A program made the position numbers and the translations under genes. DNA of 64,000 nt, from the NCBI GenBank assembly GCA_958510875.1, contig OY294067.1:274270742-274334741 (forward strand). Direction: 5' to 3'. This stretch comes from Endomychus coccineus (lineage: Eukaryota > Arthropoda > Insecta > Coleoptera > Endomychidae). Within the stretch, counting starts at the first letter, position 1. Each line of letters opens with the position of its first letter. Below the pieces are notes generated by a model, which worked only from the letters and a program-made list of their open reading frames with translations, ran no database searches and was not told where the DNA came from. Below, piece by piece: positions 22,700-34,905 of this stretch.

Positions 22700-24001
22700 G
22701 ATGCGGTTGTAAGTTTTATATTTAAAAAAGGGAACAAACTCAATGCAGAAAATTGAAGACCAATAAATTTTATTCCAGTTTGTGCTAAAGTTATGGAAAT
22801 ACTTATTGTTGATCCTCTTCTTCCTTTCTTAATGGACTCTGTTATACCTGATAGCCAACATGGATTCTTACTAGGAAGGTTAAAACATCAACTAACCTTT
22901 TATACTGTCTTAACATCTGAACGTCTAACCTGGACAGGAATCTGCCCATAGCTGTAAGCTTAGATTTCTAAAAGCCTACGACCGTGTTCTAAAACTGAGC
23001 TAGTAGCCAAACTTGCCTTCTTTGGAATCGGCTGGAAGCTGCTTCAATGCTCTTCAATCCAACATATCATTCTTAGTTCGAGTCGGTAGTTCCTTGTCCC
23101 AGATGTATATGTTGTTTCAGGTATCCTACAGGGATCCGTAATGGGTCCAATGATGGAAAGATATTCGCGAATACTTTCATTCATCATCAAGAACTCCAAT
23201 CTGATATTTTCTCAGTGAAAAATGGTGTTGGGATATGCCCCTAAACTTAAATAAATGCACAATTTTACATCTTGGACATAACAATCCCAAAATTGTTTAC
23301 ACTTTAAGGCCAGGGTAACTCATTACTCCTATTGAAACCCATAACGAACTTGGTGTCACTATTAACTACAGATTGAGTTGGTTTGAGCACATTAGTATGA
23401 TCGTTCGCAGAGCGGACTACTTCTCCTACACTTCAGAAAAGCGTTCCAAAGTCCATCCAGGGATTTCTTCTTACAACTGTACAAGACATAAATTCGGCCT
23501 CTTGTCGAATAAGTCGCTGTGATATGGTCTCCTTATCTGATCAAAGGCATTCATCTTCTCGAAGGAGTTCAACAAAAAACCTCACGCTGGGCCCGTGATT
23601 TCTTTCATCTTCCTTAAGAAGCGCGACTACATAAGCTAGTTTTACCTTCCCCAGCTGATAGAAGAATTCATGGAGATCTAATACAAAATTATCGTATTCT
23701 ACTGGATTCATTTTCGGTTCACTTAAAACATCTATTCCCCTCAAATTCTGACATCCGACTTTGTGGTCACAGTTTTAAGTTAACACGGGAAAACTTCAAA
23801 TCCACATGCCGCCAAAAGTTTTTATCTAACAGGATTTTTCTACCCTGGAATGGTTTCTTTTTGTTATAATTTTGATAATTTTGCCATTGTTCAACTGCTC
23901 CCATTTCTATATTTAGCGTAAATTATTACTGTTCACATTTATATTTTGGGCATGATAGATTTAAGAGCCTATGCCCTTTGCGAACATAATAATAATAATA
24001 T
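22700..24001 (+). mobile_element. Non-LTR retrotransposon, decayed
   Basis: RT pieces can be read in several frames: FIPVCAKVMEIL, LLPFLMDSVIPDSQHGFL, a KAYDRV-like box, a VSGILQGSVMGP-like box, and LNLNKCTILHLGHNNPK followed by HNELGVTINYRLSWFEHI. A FADD/YADD box is not found. The copy ends in an (AAT)n tail at about 23,985-24,001, only about 110 bp upstream of the chaoptin-like exon. Confidence 0.75.
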
Positions 24002-24110
24002 TTTGAACGAGAGGAAGAAAACAACGATATTATCATTTGTAATCTTATTATACTTGTTGAATGAATTCTTTGTTGTCCATTCTTATTGAATAGAAACTAT
24101 TTTGTTGCAG

Positions 24111-27100
24111 GAACCAAATTTCTTCAATCAACGGAGAATGGTCTCATCTGAAGAATACGGTGGCTACGTTGTTTCTGGGGGAGAACGACCTAACTGAGAT
24201 TCCGGTCGAGACACCAAACCATATTACGACGCATGGTTTGCGACAATTCAAGGCACTCACATGGATCAATCTGGATGGCAACAGAATATATAAAATCCAT
24301 AAGCACTCTCTGCCATTCACAGTACAAACTGTTAGTATCTCGCATAATTTGTTAGAATCCTTTCCACTCGAAATCATTGCGTCTTCGCCGCGATTGCAAT
24401 GGCTATACCTTCGAGGAAATCACATCAAGATGATACCGGAACATACGTTTCCTCGAAAATTGTGGCTAGAGAAGATTGATCTCGGAGAGAATAGTATCGA
24501 ATCAATTCCGAAATTTCCATTTAACAATTCGGTATTCATCAGAGATTTCAATTTGGCCTTCAACAATTTCAAAACTCTGTCAGACGCTAGTTTTTCCGGC
24601 TTACAATGTGGTAGAATCATGCTGTCATACAACCAGTTGGAAAATATAGAGGACAGAGCGTTTTCTGGTGTGGAAGAAACCTTAGAATACGTAGATTTCG
24701 ATCACAATAATTTACAACGAATTCCAGGTGCTATAAGTCAATTGAAATCCCTCAAATATCTCTACATATCCTCTAATTCGCTGACTGAGATACAGGAACA
24801 TGCATTCGATAATTTTTGCCACAGTCTGAAGGCCATCAGCTTAAGTGGGAATCGCTTGTCGAAGATTCCAGCGAAAACACTGAGAAATTGTACCAAAATT
24901 TCTCACTTCAACGTAGCTTTCAATGAAATTTACGAAATCAAAGAGGATGATTTTACTGAATGGGGCTCTAGCATAAAGAGTTTGATCTTGGGAAACAACA
25001 GAATAACCAATTTAAAAAGTCAAGTTTTCGCTGATCTACGAGAATTGAAGGAGTTGAGCCTAAGTTTCAACCCATTAAGATTGATCGATACAGACGCTTT
25101 TGTTGGTCTGGAAGACTTGGAAAGTTTGGAAATGTCTTTTGCGTTGGATCGCGAGGACTTTCCTTATGATATACTGAAACCATTTGCAAATTTGAAGTGG
25201 TTATCACTTGATAACAATAATTTCAACATCATTCCAGAATTTTCTCTGGATTTTACACCTGAACTTAAATACCTTAATCTGGAATCAAATAGATTCCAAA
25301 ACATTCCGATAAACTTATTCAAGCCAAATGTTCACACTAAATTGAATGATCTCCGTTTGTCACATAATGATATCATGACCATTTTACCGGACACATTTAA
25401 ATCTTTGCCAAATTTGGATACAATCATGCTTTCTGACAATCGTATCGAGCATCTATCCAGCTTCTGTTTCAACGATATACCAAATTTACGTAAACTAATT
25501 TTATCTAATAACCAGTTGAGCAAAATTCAACCAAAAGCATTCTCCAACTTACCGTCTTTGGTTAAACTTGATTTAGAGAACAACCTTCTTTCAGAATTTT
25601 CCTTGGAAATTTTCTCAAACCTTTCATCGCCCCTCAACCTAAATTTGAGCAGAAATCATATACACACTTGTAATTCCTTAGGTACCAAGATATTGAATGT
25701 GAATATTCTCGATCTTAGGTACAATAAATTTAATCGTATACCAAAATGTTTGGAAAACATTTCACTTCTTAGAAAGTTGTATATCGATCATAACATCATA
25801 GGTGATATAGATCATAATGCTTTTCTGCATTTAACATCTCTAGAACATTTAAGTCTCCATAAAAATAATATCATGATAGTTAGTAAAAAAGCGTTCGTTG
25901 GTCTTCAGAACTTACAGTACTTAGACCTATCCACTAACGTTATAAATCAATTGCATTATAGCCAGTTTGTGAATATGCCCCAATTAAGAATATTAGATTT
26001 AAGTGGAAACAATCTAAACTATTTACCCAAAGATATTTTTGATAATACTAGATTAGAGAAAATAGATTTAAGTTACAATTTGTTCAACGTTGTACCAGGT
26101 GCAAGTTTGTCTACTGTTGGAAGGACCCTAAGGCGCTTGTCTTTGAGATCTAACAATATAGAACATATCGACAGTACAACGTTCCCTGATATACCGTTTC
26201 TATTGAATCTCGACTTGAGTAATAACAAGTTAACCATCCTACCGGATAATGTATTTACTAGTTTAGGTCTCTTACAAACTCTAGATATCAGCTCAAATCC
26301 TCTCCGTGCCAACTTTAAAGAGTTATTCCACTATGCGCAAAGTTTGAAACATCTCAACTTGGCCAATTCAAGTATAACTACAACCCCACACCTACCTTTA
26401 CCGAACTTGGTGCATCTTAATCTCTCTTATAATCAGATCGAAACTATCAATAAGAATTCTGTCCAGGAACTTTCCAAATTAAAATTGCTGGACCTGAGTC
26501 ACAACAAACTTTCCAACGTCCCTTCGCATCTCTGGAATTATTTGAATTCGTTGAAGACGTTAGATCTTTCGCACAATCCCATCAAAGAGATCGTCGCTGA
26601 TAATTTTAACGGTCTCGCCAGTTTGCAATATCTCGATATACAATGTTTGAAAGACTTAACTCGCTTTGAAAGCAAAGCATTTATTAAATTAAAAGTACTA
26701 ACTTCTTTAGCTATACAAACTTGGCCGAAGCTTGAAAGTTTTTCCGATCAATTTTGTAATTTGCTAGGAAGCTTGCATCAGTTACGCATATTGAAGATAC
26801 ATTTCATGGAGAATACTCTTGATAATCAACTTTGGTGCATAAGTAATAAGAAAGTACGCCATCTGGAGATTACTGGGAGTGAACTGAAAAACATCGACAA
26901 AGATGCCTTTATGAGATTCACGAGAAATCCCGATTTGATGTTGAAAATAACAGGAACTGAAGTTGAAGAACTTCCGGCTGGATTGTTCTCAAATATGTAT
27001 AAAATCTCCTACTTGACTCTGGATCTGAGGAATAATTTATTAACTTATCTAAGTCCTGAAATATTCTACGGCAACTATACGACTTGGAAGAACGTAGGCA

Positions 27101-29398
27101 CTACTCTTATATCAGGTAAATCTAATACTCTATTTTTAACTTCCTTCACTATACATGGTATACAGAATGGCCCAGTTCATAATAGCAGGACTTCCTAAAT
27201 AATTGGATATAATTCAATATTACAGGAAGTTAGCTGTCTGAAATTTCGCGTACTAAGGTTTTTTTTGTAATGAACTGTGGTTACCAATTTTTTGAAAAAT
27301 AAACATTGTTTGAAAAGTCTTCGTCACTGGTTTTTTCACCCGATAGACGTACAAAGCATTTATAATTATATTTAGAAACTTTATTGTCTCTTGCAATTTC
27401 ATGATAAAATGCATCGTTTTCGTAAACTATACTAGAAGGTAAGAAAACAGGGATAACTCGGCGTAACATTAAAACACCTTTTCAATTTTCAAGTGGAGAG
27501 TATGCTAATACACACCTCATTTATAGATTGTTTATAGAAATATGGCAGCAACAGCTGGAGAATATCGCATTCAATTATCTAATAAACGACAGCCACATCA
27601 TAATGTACTTGCAAACGTGCACCTCCAGTTCATTACCAATGAATTAAAGACTACACCTACGAATCCTAATTATCTTTATGCCAATCGGGTAATGAGAAAC
27701 AATTCACCACAGATCCAAAGACAACTGAGAGAAGAGTGTCTAAAAATACTATCGAGTGACTATTGAGACGGGATCATAGACGAGCTTTCCACCGTTAACC
27801 AGTACAGGGTTTGCATCCAGATGCTATTTGGTCGATGGCTTCTGGGCTCTGTTCTTAATGATGAGAAGTTCTTAAATTATATTTTATGGACCGACGAGTC
27901 ATGTTGTACTCAAAGAGGGATTTGAATTTACACAACCAATATGTGTGGGCACATGAAAACCCACACGAAGCTTAGGCGTTCAGCGTTAAGGTTTGGATAA
28001 AAATGTACAATAGCAATCGCTTTGTCCCTTACGTACTTCCCCATTGACTAAATTCTGAAAATTCCATGGAGTTTCTGGAGAACGAACTCTCAATATCTGA
28101 ATGAAATACCTTTTAACTTGCGACGACAAGTTGGGTTTCAGATAGATTGGTGTCCTGCGCATTTTGACATAAATAGGGTCTGTTTTAATACCAATTTTGA
28201 AGGACGATGGATGATTGGTGTGGCGGTCCAGTTGCATGGCCTCCATGATCACCAGACATAAAACATTTGGACGTTCATGTTTGCGGTCATTTGAAAGAAA
28301 CCGTCTACGCGACTGTAGTGTCCATGAGAGGAGAACTCCTTAGAATTCAGGACGTATGTGAAGGAATTGATAATAATAAGCTTACACCATTCAATCACAA
28401 GACGCTGTCGATTGTGCAACCAGCTAAATGATTAACATTTGTTCCATTAATTCATTTCTGATTTGTATGCAGTTCTGAAAGCCACATTTGTTTGGATATG
28501 ATTGATTAGAGCCAATTCCTTACTTTATTCCTGTTTTCTTACCTTCCAGTTGATTTATTCAAAAACGGGCCGTTTAATCATGATGATCTTATGACCGTTT
28601 CTAAATTCAAAGATAAATTCTTTTTCGGGCAAATAAACGGGAAGAGTGTCATAACTTACTGTGCTTTTTTTGCTGGTGCCCCTTTCAAAATACACGGTAC
28701 TTATCCTCATGTTTCTCACAAGACTTCTTGGGCAGTAATTCTGCACTTACTGTAGCGGCTTCAAGTAATATATCTTCTGGAGAAATCTCTTAAAATATAT
28801 TTTGAAAGAAAATTCGAAAATCTGTTACAAGACTTGTTTAGCATTGCTAAGTAAACTAATATTCATATCACACACGGGAAAACTTTTATATTTGGAAGCA
28901 CAGGAAAATACCATTTTCCATGCATGTAGACATACTGTTTTCAGAGACGTATATGAAAAACAACAATTTTCTTTCTGACTCTTCGGCAAAAACCTATTCA
29001 GTAATTTATTGAATTCATTTCCATGTATTATGACTTTCGATAAGTGCCAGTTATCTAACGTAATCATACCTCTAATTTTTTCCACAGGTGGAATAATGAT
29101 ATCGAATAATCCGTTCAAGTGTGGTTGTCACTTAGCCTGGCTGGGCCATTGGCTAAGAAGATGGAAACGTGAAAGCCTACAGACTCACAACGCTCCTTTA
29201 GAAATGTCTTTGAGATTGAGTGAAATCGTGAAAGAAGCAAAATGTATCGACCCTCCAACTGGTGCCAGAATACCTATTGTGCAACTTCCACCAGAAGACA
29301 TGAGTTGTCAAGCCAGTGCATTGAGTCACGCGCCAAATTTGAATAATACTCCTGTGATTATAATATTTATATTAACTGTACTATACCGTTTCTGTTGA
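24111..29398 (+). CDS. Chaoptin-like leucine-rich repeat protein, last two recognised exons
   Basis: Exon 24,111-27,115 (acceptor TTGTTGCAG; donor TCAG|GTAAAT) carries 1 base, 1,001 codons and 1 base. It is almost entirely tandem LRRs of about 24 residues (LxxLxLxxNxI/LxxIP), about 38 of them. Exon 29,088-29,398 (acceptor TTCCACAG) completes the split Gly codon. It encodes the C-terminal Cys cap (NNPFKCGCHLAWLGHWL ... AKCIDPP ... MSCQ) and ends in a hydrophobic tail (PVIIIFILTVLYRFC), consistent with a GPI-anchor signal. Chaoptin is a GPI-anchored adhesion protein of photoreceptor membranes. Length and architecture fit that family, but orthology versus paralogy is not settled. The signal-peptide exon and N-terminal repeats were not found upstream, so the model is 5'-incomplete. 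Confidence 0.85.
27540..28430 (+). pseudogene. Tc1/mariner-like transposase pseudogene inside the chaoptin-like intron
   Basis: Lies in the 1,972-bp intron 27,116-29,087. The frame from 27,542 starts MAATAGEYRIQLSNKRQPHHNV. A second frame gives ILWTDESCCTQRG (first catalytic Asp). Near 28,130-28,290, FQIDWCPAHFDINR (second Asp region) is followed by FEGRWMIGVAVQLHGLHDHQT, matching the family's WIGRGGPVAWPPRSPDL. A LKETVYATVVSM-like helix and a tail follow. Multiple stops and frameshifts show it is dead. It is probably the catalytic half of the same family as 20,060-20,338. Confidence 0.75.
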
Positions 29399-29629
29399 TA
29401 TCTTGTTAATTTATGATAACTTTAATTTGTCTGCATGGATATTTTGAGATGAAGCACTGAGTTCTATTCACTTGAATACCAAAGACTAATAATTCAACCG
29501 ACTCATCCTTCATAGCAGTACCAAGAACGTGAAGGCAAAACAAGCTAAAGCGCAGCTTTCGACATCTTCTGATCATTGCAAAAGAGAGCATGTTCCCAAC
29601 TTTAGACACACCACAACACTAATAGGTAA

Positions 29630-29792
29630 GAAATAATCACCCATATCTACTAAAAATACTATTAAAATACTAACCTTTCAACTACCAAGTAGCCATCATC
29701 AGAGTACCGATGGTTACTTGGTAGCTGAAAGGTTCTCAGTACCGTAAGTATTTTTAGTGGACACGGGTGATTATTTCGTACCTATTAATGTA
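29630..29792. mobile_element. Inverted pair of Penelope-like terminal modules
   Basis: Arms 29,630-29,705 (minus) and 29,706-29,792 (plus) are inverted copies starting and ending with GTAAGAAATAATCACCC-type strings. They lie just past the chaoptin-like stop codon, probably in its 3' UTR or immediately downstream. Confidence 0.65.
29666..29707 (-). ncRNA. Hammerhead-ribozyme-like motif, family 1, helix III altered
   Basis: The minus strand reads CTGATGA (29,702-29,696), GGCTAC-TTG-GTAGTT (one or two wobble pairs) and GAAA. The helix III/cleavage segment is shortened to GGTT, so the UH site is lost. The right arm (29,708-29,745) has lost part of CTGATGA. Both are predicted inactive. Confidence 0.45.
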
Positions 29793-30656
29793 CCCTTTCT
29801 AATAATTTTGGTTTTTGATTCGTTTACGCCGTTTTCGTTGTTTTCCTAAAGAAGGGTTACAATGCCAACATTTTGAAATATCCATAAACGGAATTTAACA
29901 CTGGACATGAATTTGGTTCATTACATGAATTTAGGAAACAGCGAGTTACGTACTTGATAAGAATAACTAATCGTCTCTGTTACTGCAATAGGTCGTATGT
30001 TAAAAATATCCACTTTACAGTTTATGACTTGTTTTAACCAGAATAACTACTTCTATTGTACTACAAAACCTTGTATGCCCGCATCTTAGCTTAATACCTC
30101 TGTGCCTCGCTCTATTATCTTTTAATATTGGAGAGAAAATGACTAGACTGTATAAAATATAAAAACAACTAGCATCAAATTGGCAATAGCGAGGTTGATG
30201 AAGAGATAACAGAGCAAAGTCAAGGGGGTTCTAAAGGTGTGGACGAATTTCTTACAAGTTTATCCAAGCGTTTATCTCATAGTAGATTGCCAAGTACAGA
30301 ACTCTATGTGGAGCCTATTTAAAATGGTTATAGGATCTTTCAAAAAAATGGTCGGGCAAGAGATTTATGAAGCTGGATTTGCCTAAAATAATGAATATGG
30401 GTACCGAAATAAGATGTATACAATGTTTGTTAAGAATACCAAAAAGGTCACTAGCAGAAAAAAATTCCGGTAATACGTAGTTCGAAAGATAGAAAGCTCA
30501 ATACGTGGAAAGGGGAAAAATCAGAATTCTCTAGCTTTTACGGTAGACCTCCAAGCAGTAGCTCCAGGTTAAATGCTGATGCAAACTATCACAGAACGAA
30601 ATTGAAATTGCTTAATTGGACCTACTAGTCTGGTCAAACTAGAAGTAAAAGATGTG
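29793..30656. other. No gene recognised
   Basis: AT-rich sequence with no domain similarity and no repeat partner in the window. Confidence 0.4.
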
Positions 30657-31016
30657 AAAGCTCTGAATTAAAGCCGAACAGACCAATCAATTAAATTTTT
30701 TTGCAAATCGTTCTTGGACGATATTGAACTTTAAGATCTGATTGCTCGGGCATTTTTCAATTGTTGAACTGGAAATTGGCCAATTTTATGTCAGAAAAAT
30801 GGCCAAATTAGATAATTTCGCAATTTTTGTTGATAATGGCTGGAAAATTTCACTCGGGGGTTTTCGAGGTCGCTGTTCACTATTACAGAGTAACATTTTT
30901 CATATCACTTAGAAATTGGCAAGAGTTCACGGCCAGAATATGTGAGAAATCGCAGATCTAAGTAACCATTCACAAAATTCAAATGAGCGCGCTATTATGT
31001 GGGCTTCATTATATAC

Positions 31017-31047
31017 CATAGAGATGAAGGAATCCTTCATCTCTATG
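31017..31047. repeat. Perfect 31-bp palindrome
   Basis: CATAGAGATGAAGGA and its complement TCCTTCATCTCTATG flank one central base. The wider region (ATATACC... / ...TTATAT) extends the symmetry imperfectly. It sits near the middle of the inverted-repeat element and may form a cruciform. Confidence 0.85.
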
Positions 31048-31164
31048 TTATATACAAATAAAAAGCGAAACTAGTTCGAGTATTTTTCACGAAAGAAATG
31101 ATAATTTTGTACCAATTAGTATGACCCAGAAACCTGCTCCAGACACATTATTGGGCAATTTCTA

Positions 31165-31640
31165 GCTAATGTGGTCGAAAATGGTAAATCTAATTTCAGA
31201 ATCGTGATCAGCGACCTCGAAAACCCCCGAGTGCGGTTTTCCAGCTATTTTCAACAAAAATTGCGAAATCATCTAATAGGACAATCTTTCTGACATAAAA
31301 TTGACCAATTTGTAGCTAATGTGGTCGAAAATGGTAAAAATAACTTCAGAATCTTGATCAGCGACCTCGAACACCCCCGAGTGGGGTTTTCCAGCCATTT
31401 TCAACAAAAATTGCGAAATTATCTAATATGACAATTTTTCTGACATAAAATTGGCCAATTTCTAGCTAATGTGGGCGAAAATGGTAAATCTAATTTCAGA
31501 ATTGTGATCAGCGACCTCGAACACCCCCGAGTGGGGTTTTCCAGCCATTTTCAACAAAAATTGCGAAATTATCTAATATGACAATTTTTGTGACATAAAA
31601 TTGGCCAGTTTCTAGCTAATGTGGGCGAGTGGAGTTTTCC
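31165..31640 (+). repeat. Three tandem copies of a 150-bp unit
   Basis: The anchor GCGACCTCGA occurs at 31,211, 31,361 and 31,511, an exact 150-bp spacing. Units share TGATCAGCGACCTCGA, CACCCCCGAGTGGGGTTTTC and CAACAAAAATTGCGAAAT. A fourth unit is truncated at about 31,620. Copies differ by a few substitutions. Confidence 0.9.
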
Positions 31641-31809
31641 AGCCAAATTTGGCAATACTTACCAAATTTGCAAATTTTTCAATGAATTGACCATGAAAAT
31701 TGGCCAATTTCCAATTTAACAACTGAAAAATTTGCGTCCAGGAATGATAGGCAAAAAAAATTAAATCGATTGGCCTGTTCGGCTTTAATTCCGAGCTTTT
31801 TTGCTAAAT

Positions 31810-32799
31810 TGACTCGACTATACTGTGTCATGTAAAATAAATTTCTTCTACCTATTGTAGGCTAATATGGTTATATCACATACATAAAAAGCTATAACCA
31901 CCATGCAAACCTGAAAAACTGGTAGTTCTTAGAAGCTATCAATATTTTTGTACCTCCGGAGAATTCATCATCTTTGACATACGATTGCAGTAACATCGAC
32001 GTAATGCTGTTATATATTTGTACGTTACGTTCCAACATTGTTCACTTCTAAAGGCGGGAAGTATTTGATGACATTGATAATATGTAGTAGTTAGATATAC
32101 GCCGTTCCCCCCTCCAACCAGAGCCTACGTATAAAAAGTTGTTGTTTCAAACAAAGGTCTCATTGATGCATGTCGTATAAGTACTTCAAACTAAAAGCAA
32201 ATGTCAATCAAGAACTCATGTTCCCACTTAGACTCAGTGTAATTTGAATATTAATTCTGTTTACACTACATTTCCGTTTCTATAAGAGGTCAAGTTTATG
32301 AAATAGATATTACGCGATCGGAACTAGTTAGTGTCATTTGAATCATGGCTGGAGGATCCATACTATAATAATTTTGTTGAATATCATTTCGTTTATTAAA
32401 CCATTGAATCAAATTTAGAACTTTTCTTTACATGTTTTTGAAAATGAACTGTTGAACAAAATTGTAATAATGATTCTATCAACACTGGTGATATATAATG
32501 AAATAATTGTACTTATTGATTTGTTATTCATGTCTTTGAAATTGATAATAATTACGCTGTACACAACCCATTGAATTTACGTTTTTTTGAATTCACGTTT
32601 TTCAGTAAAAAGACCAAAAAATGGCAACAGACAGACTTGATCCATGAAGTTAATGAAATTAATGTAAATCTGAATTATTTCAATGTGAGCATTGCCTCTA
32701 CGTAATTCTATTCTATCAAAAAACGATTCTCTGGATAGCAGGACAGAAAAACCTATCAAATGCTGAAAAGCATATGATTGGTTTGGAACTTTTTCCTAG
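31810..32799. other. No gene recognised
   Basis: AT-rich; no recognisable domain or repeat. Confidence 0.4.
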
Positions 32800-33008
32800 A
32801 TATCGGTAATTTAATGGAAAGATTGTCAACAGGAGTTCATCAAAGGAGAACTGATACGTTTTCATACCCATATCACATGCCTAATAAGGAGCATGGTAAA
32901 GTGAATTTGGGAGGCATACATTTCAAAATAGCCGATCTATTGCATCCGCAAATCATTCTCTTGATTATTTATTCACTCACAGTTCCTCTCAACGTATACA
33001 TTTTGTGA
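32800..33008 (+). CDS. Possible terminal coding exon with a hydrophobic C-terminal tail
   Basis: A good acceptor (TTTTTCCTAG) precedes a frame reading IGNLMERLSTGVHQRRTD, then a polar stretch, and ends LLHPQIILLIIYSLTVPLNVYIL before the stop. That is a short hydrophilic segment followed by a terminal hydrophobic tail, as in GPI-anchored or tail-anchored proteins. AATAAA lies at 33,112-33,117, about 105 bp after the stop. The exon starts in the phase left by the chaoptin-like exon ending at 27,115, so it could be an alternative last exon of that gene, but this is inference. I recognise no family. Confidence 0.35.
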
Positions 33009-33111
33009 AATAACTTGACATTCTAATTATTAAATAGTCAATAGTGTATTAATATCTAATTCTTCCAGTTTTTTTAACAATTGTGTTTATTTTTTGAAAT
33101 GTACATTTGTA

Positions 33112-33117
33112 AATAAA
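33112..33117 (+). terminator. AATAAA polyadenylation signal
   Basis: Canonical hexamer about 105 bp downstream of the stop at 33,008. Confidence 0.5.
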
Positions 33118-34430
33118 ACCTAAGACATATCATGCCCGTTAGACTAGGGTTTGTTTTTAATGATTGCTCAAACGTGAGGGAGGTCAATCAAAAAAAAGCA
33201 CATGAATTGTTTCATAATTAATTCTAGATAATTATAGTGTTTTGTAATGATCAATAAATATATAAATTGTTTCAAATGTGTTTCATTACTCATCATGCAT
33301 TAAGACTAATTGATTTTTTCTCTCTAGAAATTAGAATTTCGTAAAATCAATGGTACTGTACCTACTCAAAAGATGGTGCTGTTAAAGCAACAGCAAATAC
33401 TTGTAGTTGTTCAACTTAGCAGATTCATCTTTAGATCATGGTTCGGTAACCATTGCCTACGGGGCTATTATGGAGAGCCCGCCTTTCAAATATCTAAATT
33501 TTAACAATAAACACTCGTAGTTGTGATTAGGAGTTTTTAATTTATCTTCGCCATTTTAACATTTGTACGAATTGTCGTAAGTTTACAAATAATTTATATT
33601 ACTTGATATAATAAATGAATAACCCCTAATTTTGTTTGTAAACACATAACACAGTTTATTGAATCAAATGGGTAGTTGTATTCAAAAACTTTGAAAACCG
33701 GTCAACCTGACAACACTATGATCTGGAGCTATGACGTCATTTCTTGGTTTTGGCGAACCGACTATAAATGAATGTGAAATGTTTATCTGATGAGGATACA
33801 TTGAATGTACCGACAACATTGTCGGTGACCGAAATTTTGGCAACGCTATAACCCAAATGGCCAAGGATGTGTGTTTGAAACTCATCCATGTTTGACTTTT
33901 GTGATGAATTTTAGGTATATTTATCAGATGGTTTTGATAACTTTCTATCACTGTGTAATCCATTATAATTTTCTGTAAGTGGTGTTTTTATAGGCTTTTA
34001 TTTTCTTGGTAGAGAAATGTATTTGATATTTTCAAAGTTGTTTTACTACTTTTTAATTACACTTATTTTACAGTAGGCTTTGTTGGCTTATTTTTTTTTC
34101 GTTTCGGTTTTAATGTTGTTTCTTTATTTATTTTTCGGCCTTTCAACTTGTCGTTTGGTTTGTTTGTAGTCTGATGCTTTTTAAGCTTCAATCCATTCTT
34201 CTTTAATTCAGTAAGGTTACCTGTTTGTGGCGGTTCGTTGGATCTTCTTCTTCGGGTAACATAAAATAAATCGAACGAATTAGAACTGATGGAATACACA
34301 TATCAGATTATTTCAATTTATCCTTGACATATATTGTCACCATCTTACTCGGAAGTAATAGATTGGTCAAAACGATTCCAAATGAGGTATAATTCCTTGG
34401 TACATGACGCTAGGACATGAAGGACGGTGA
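33118..34430. other. No gene recognised
   Basis: AT-rich sequence. A 93-codon minus frame at 33,963-33,682 and a Lys-rich frame at 34,299-34,063 show no domain and are probably chance frames. Confidence 0.4.
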
Positions 34431-34484
34431 AAGTTGTAACAAACGACAAAATTGTCCTTGTTAAGGATCCCCTATCAGGGGTTG

Positions 34485-34905
34485 AAAGAAATAGCACAAA
34501 TGTCAGGGCTTTCAGATATAAGCGTTCGCTGAATCATCAATGAACATTTGGGCATGAAAGAAGATTGAAAAAAATAGCACAAATGTCTGGGCTTTCAGAT
34601 ATAAGCGTTCGCTGAATCATCAATGAACATTTGGGCATGAAAGAAGTTAAAGCAAGGTGAGTTCCCAAACAACTCTCAGCAGTTCTGCACCAGGGTCGTG
34701 TTGATTGTACACGCTCCATTTTAGAGACAACCCCGTGGGCGTGTTGATAATCGTCACAGAAAATGAAATCATGATTCTCTATCTATATTATCCTTTGTCC
34801 AAAAGGGAGTCGAAAGATTGGAGGCGAAAAGGAAAAGTCTACAAAAAAGGTGATGGATACGATCTTTTGGGATTATGAGGGCATTCTTAAGTAATGTTCA
34901 ATTTT
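34485..34905 (+). pseudogene. Mariner transposase remnant with an 83-bp internal duplication
   Basis: The plus strand contains EIAQMSGLSDISVR then a stop then IINEHLGMKEVKARWVPKQL, matching the second HTH and WVP(K/H)xL motif of mariner transposases. Further on, near 34,835-34,890, KKVMDTIFWDYEGIL matches the K.M.TVFWD..GI.. segment. The block ATAGCACAAATGTC...GCATGAAAGAAG occurs twice at an 83-bp offset (34,491 and 34,574). Stops and missing segments show the copy is dead. Confidence 0.75.

Larger units (their letters stand above)
30657..31801. mobile_element. Long inverted-repeat (foldback/MITE-like) element with internal satellite array
   Basis: The left end (AAAGCTCTGAATTAAAGCCG, AACAGACCAATC...) is inverted at the right end (AATTCCGAGCTTTT preceded by GGCCTGTTCGGCTTTAA), giving TIRs of at least 45 bp. 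Homology continues inward: the left arm 30,760-30,890 (ATTTCGCAATTTTTGTTGA, CCCGAG-type block) is the inverse of the repeated unit on the right. No coding sequence. A TSD could not be fixed. Confidence 0.7.

Noticed and set aside
31165..31640. Coding tandem repeats
   Set aside because: The 150-bp period is a multiple of three, but all frames contain stops in each unit.
33682..34299. Two minus-strand frames of 93 and 78 codons
   Set aside because: No domain; the second is low-complexity Lys-rich sequence from T-rich DNA.
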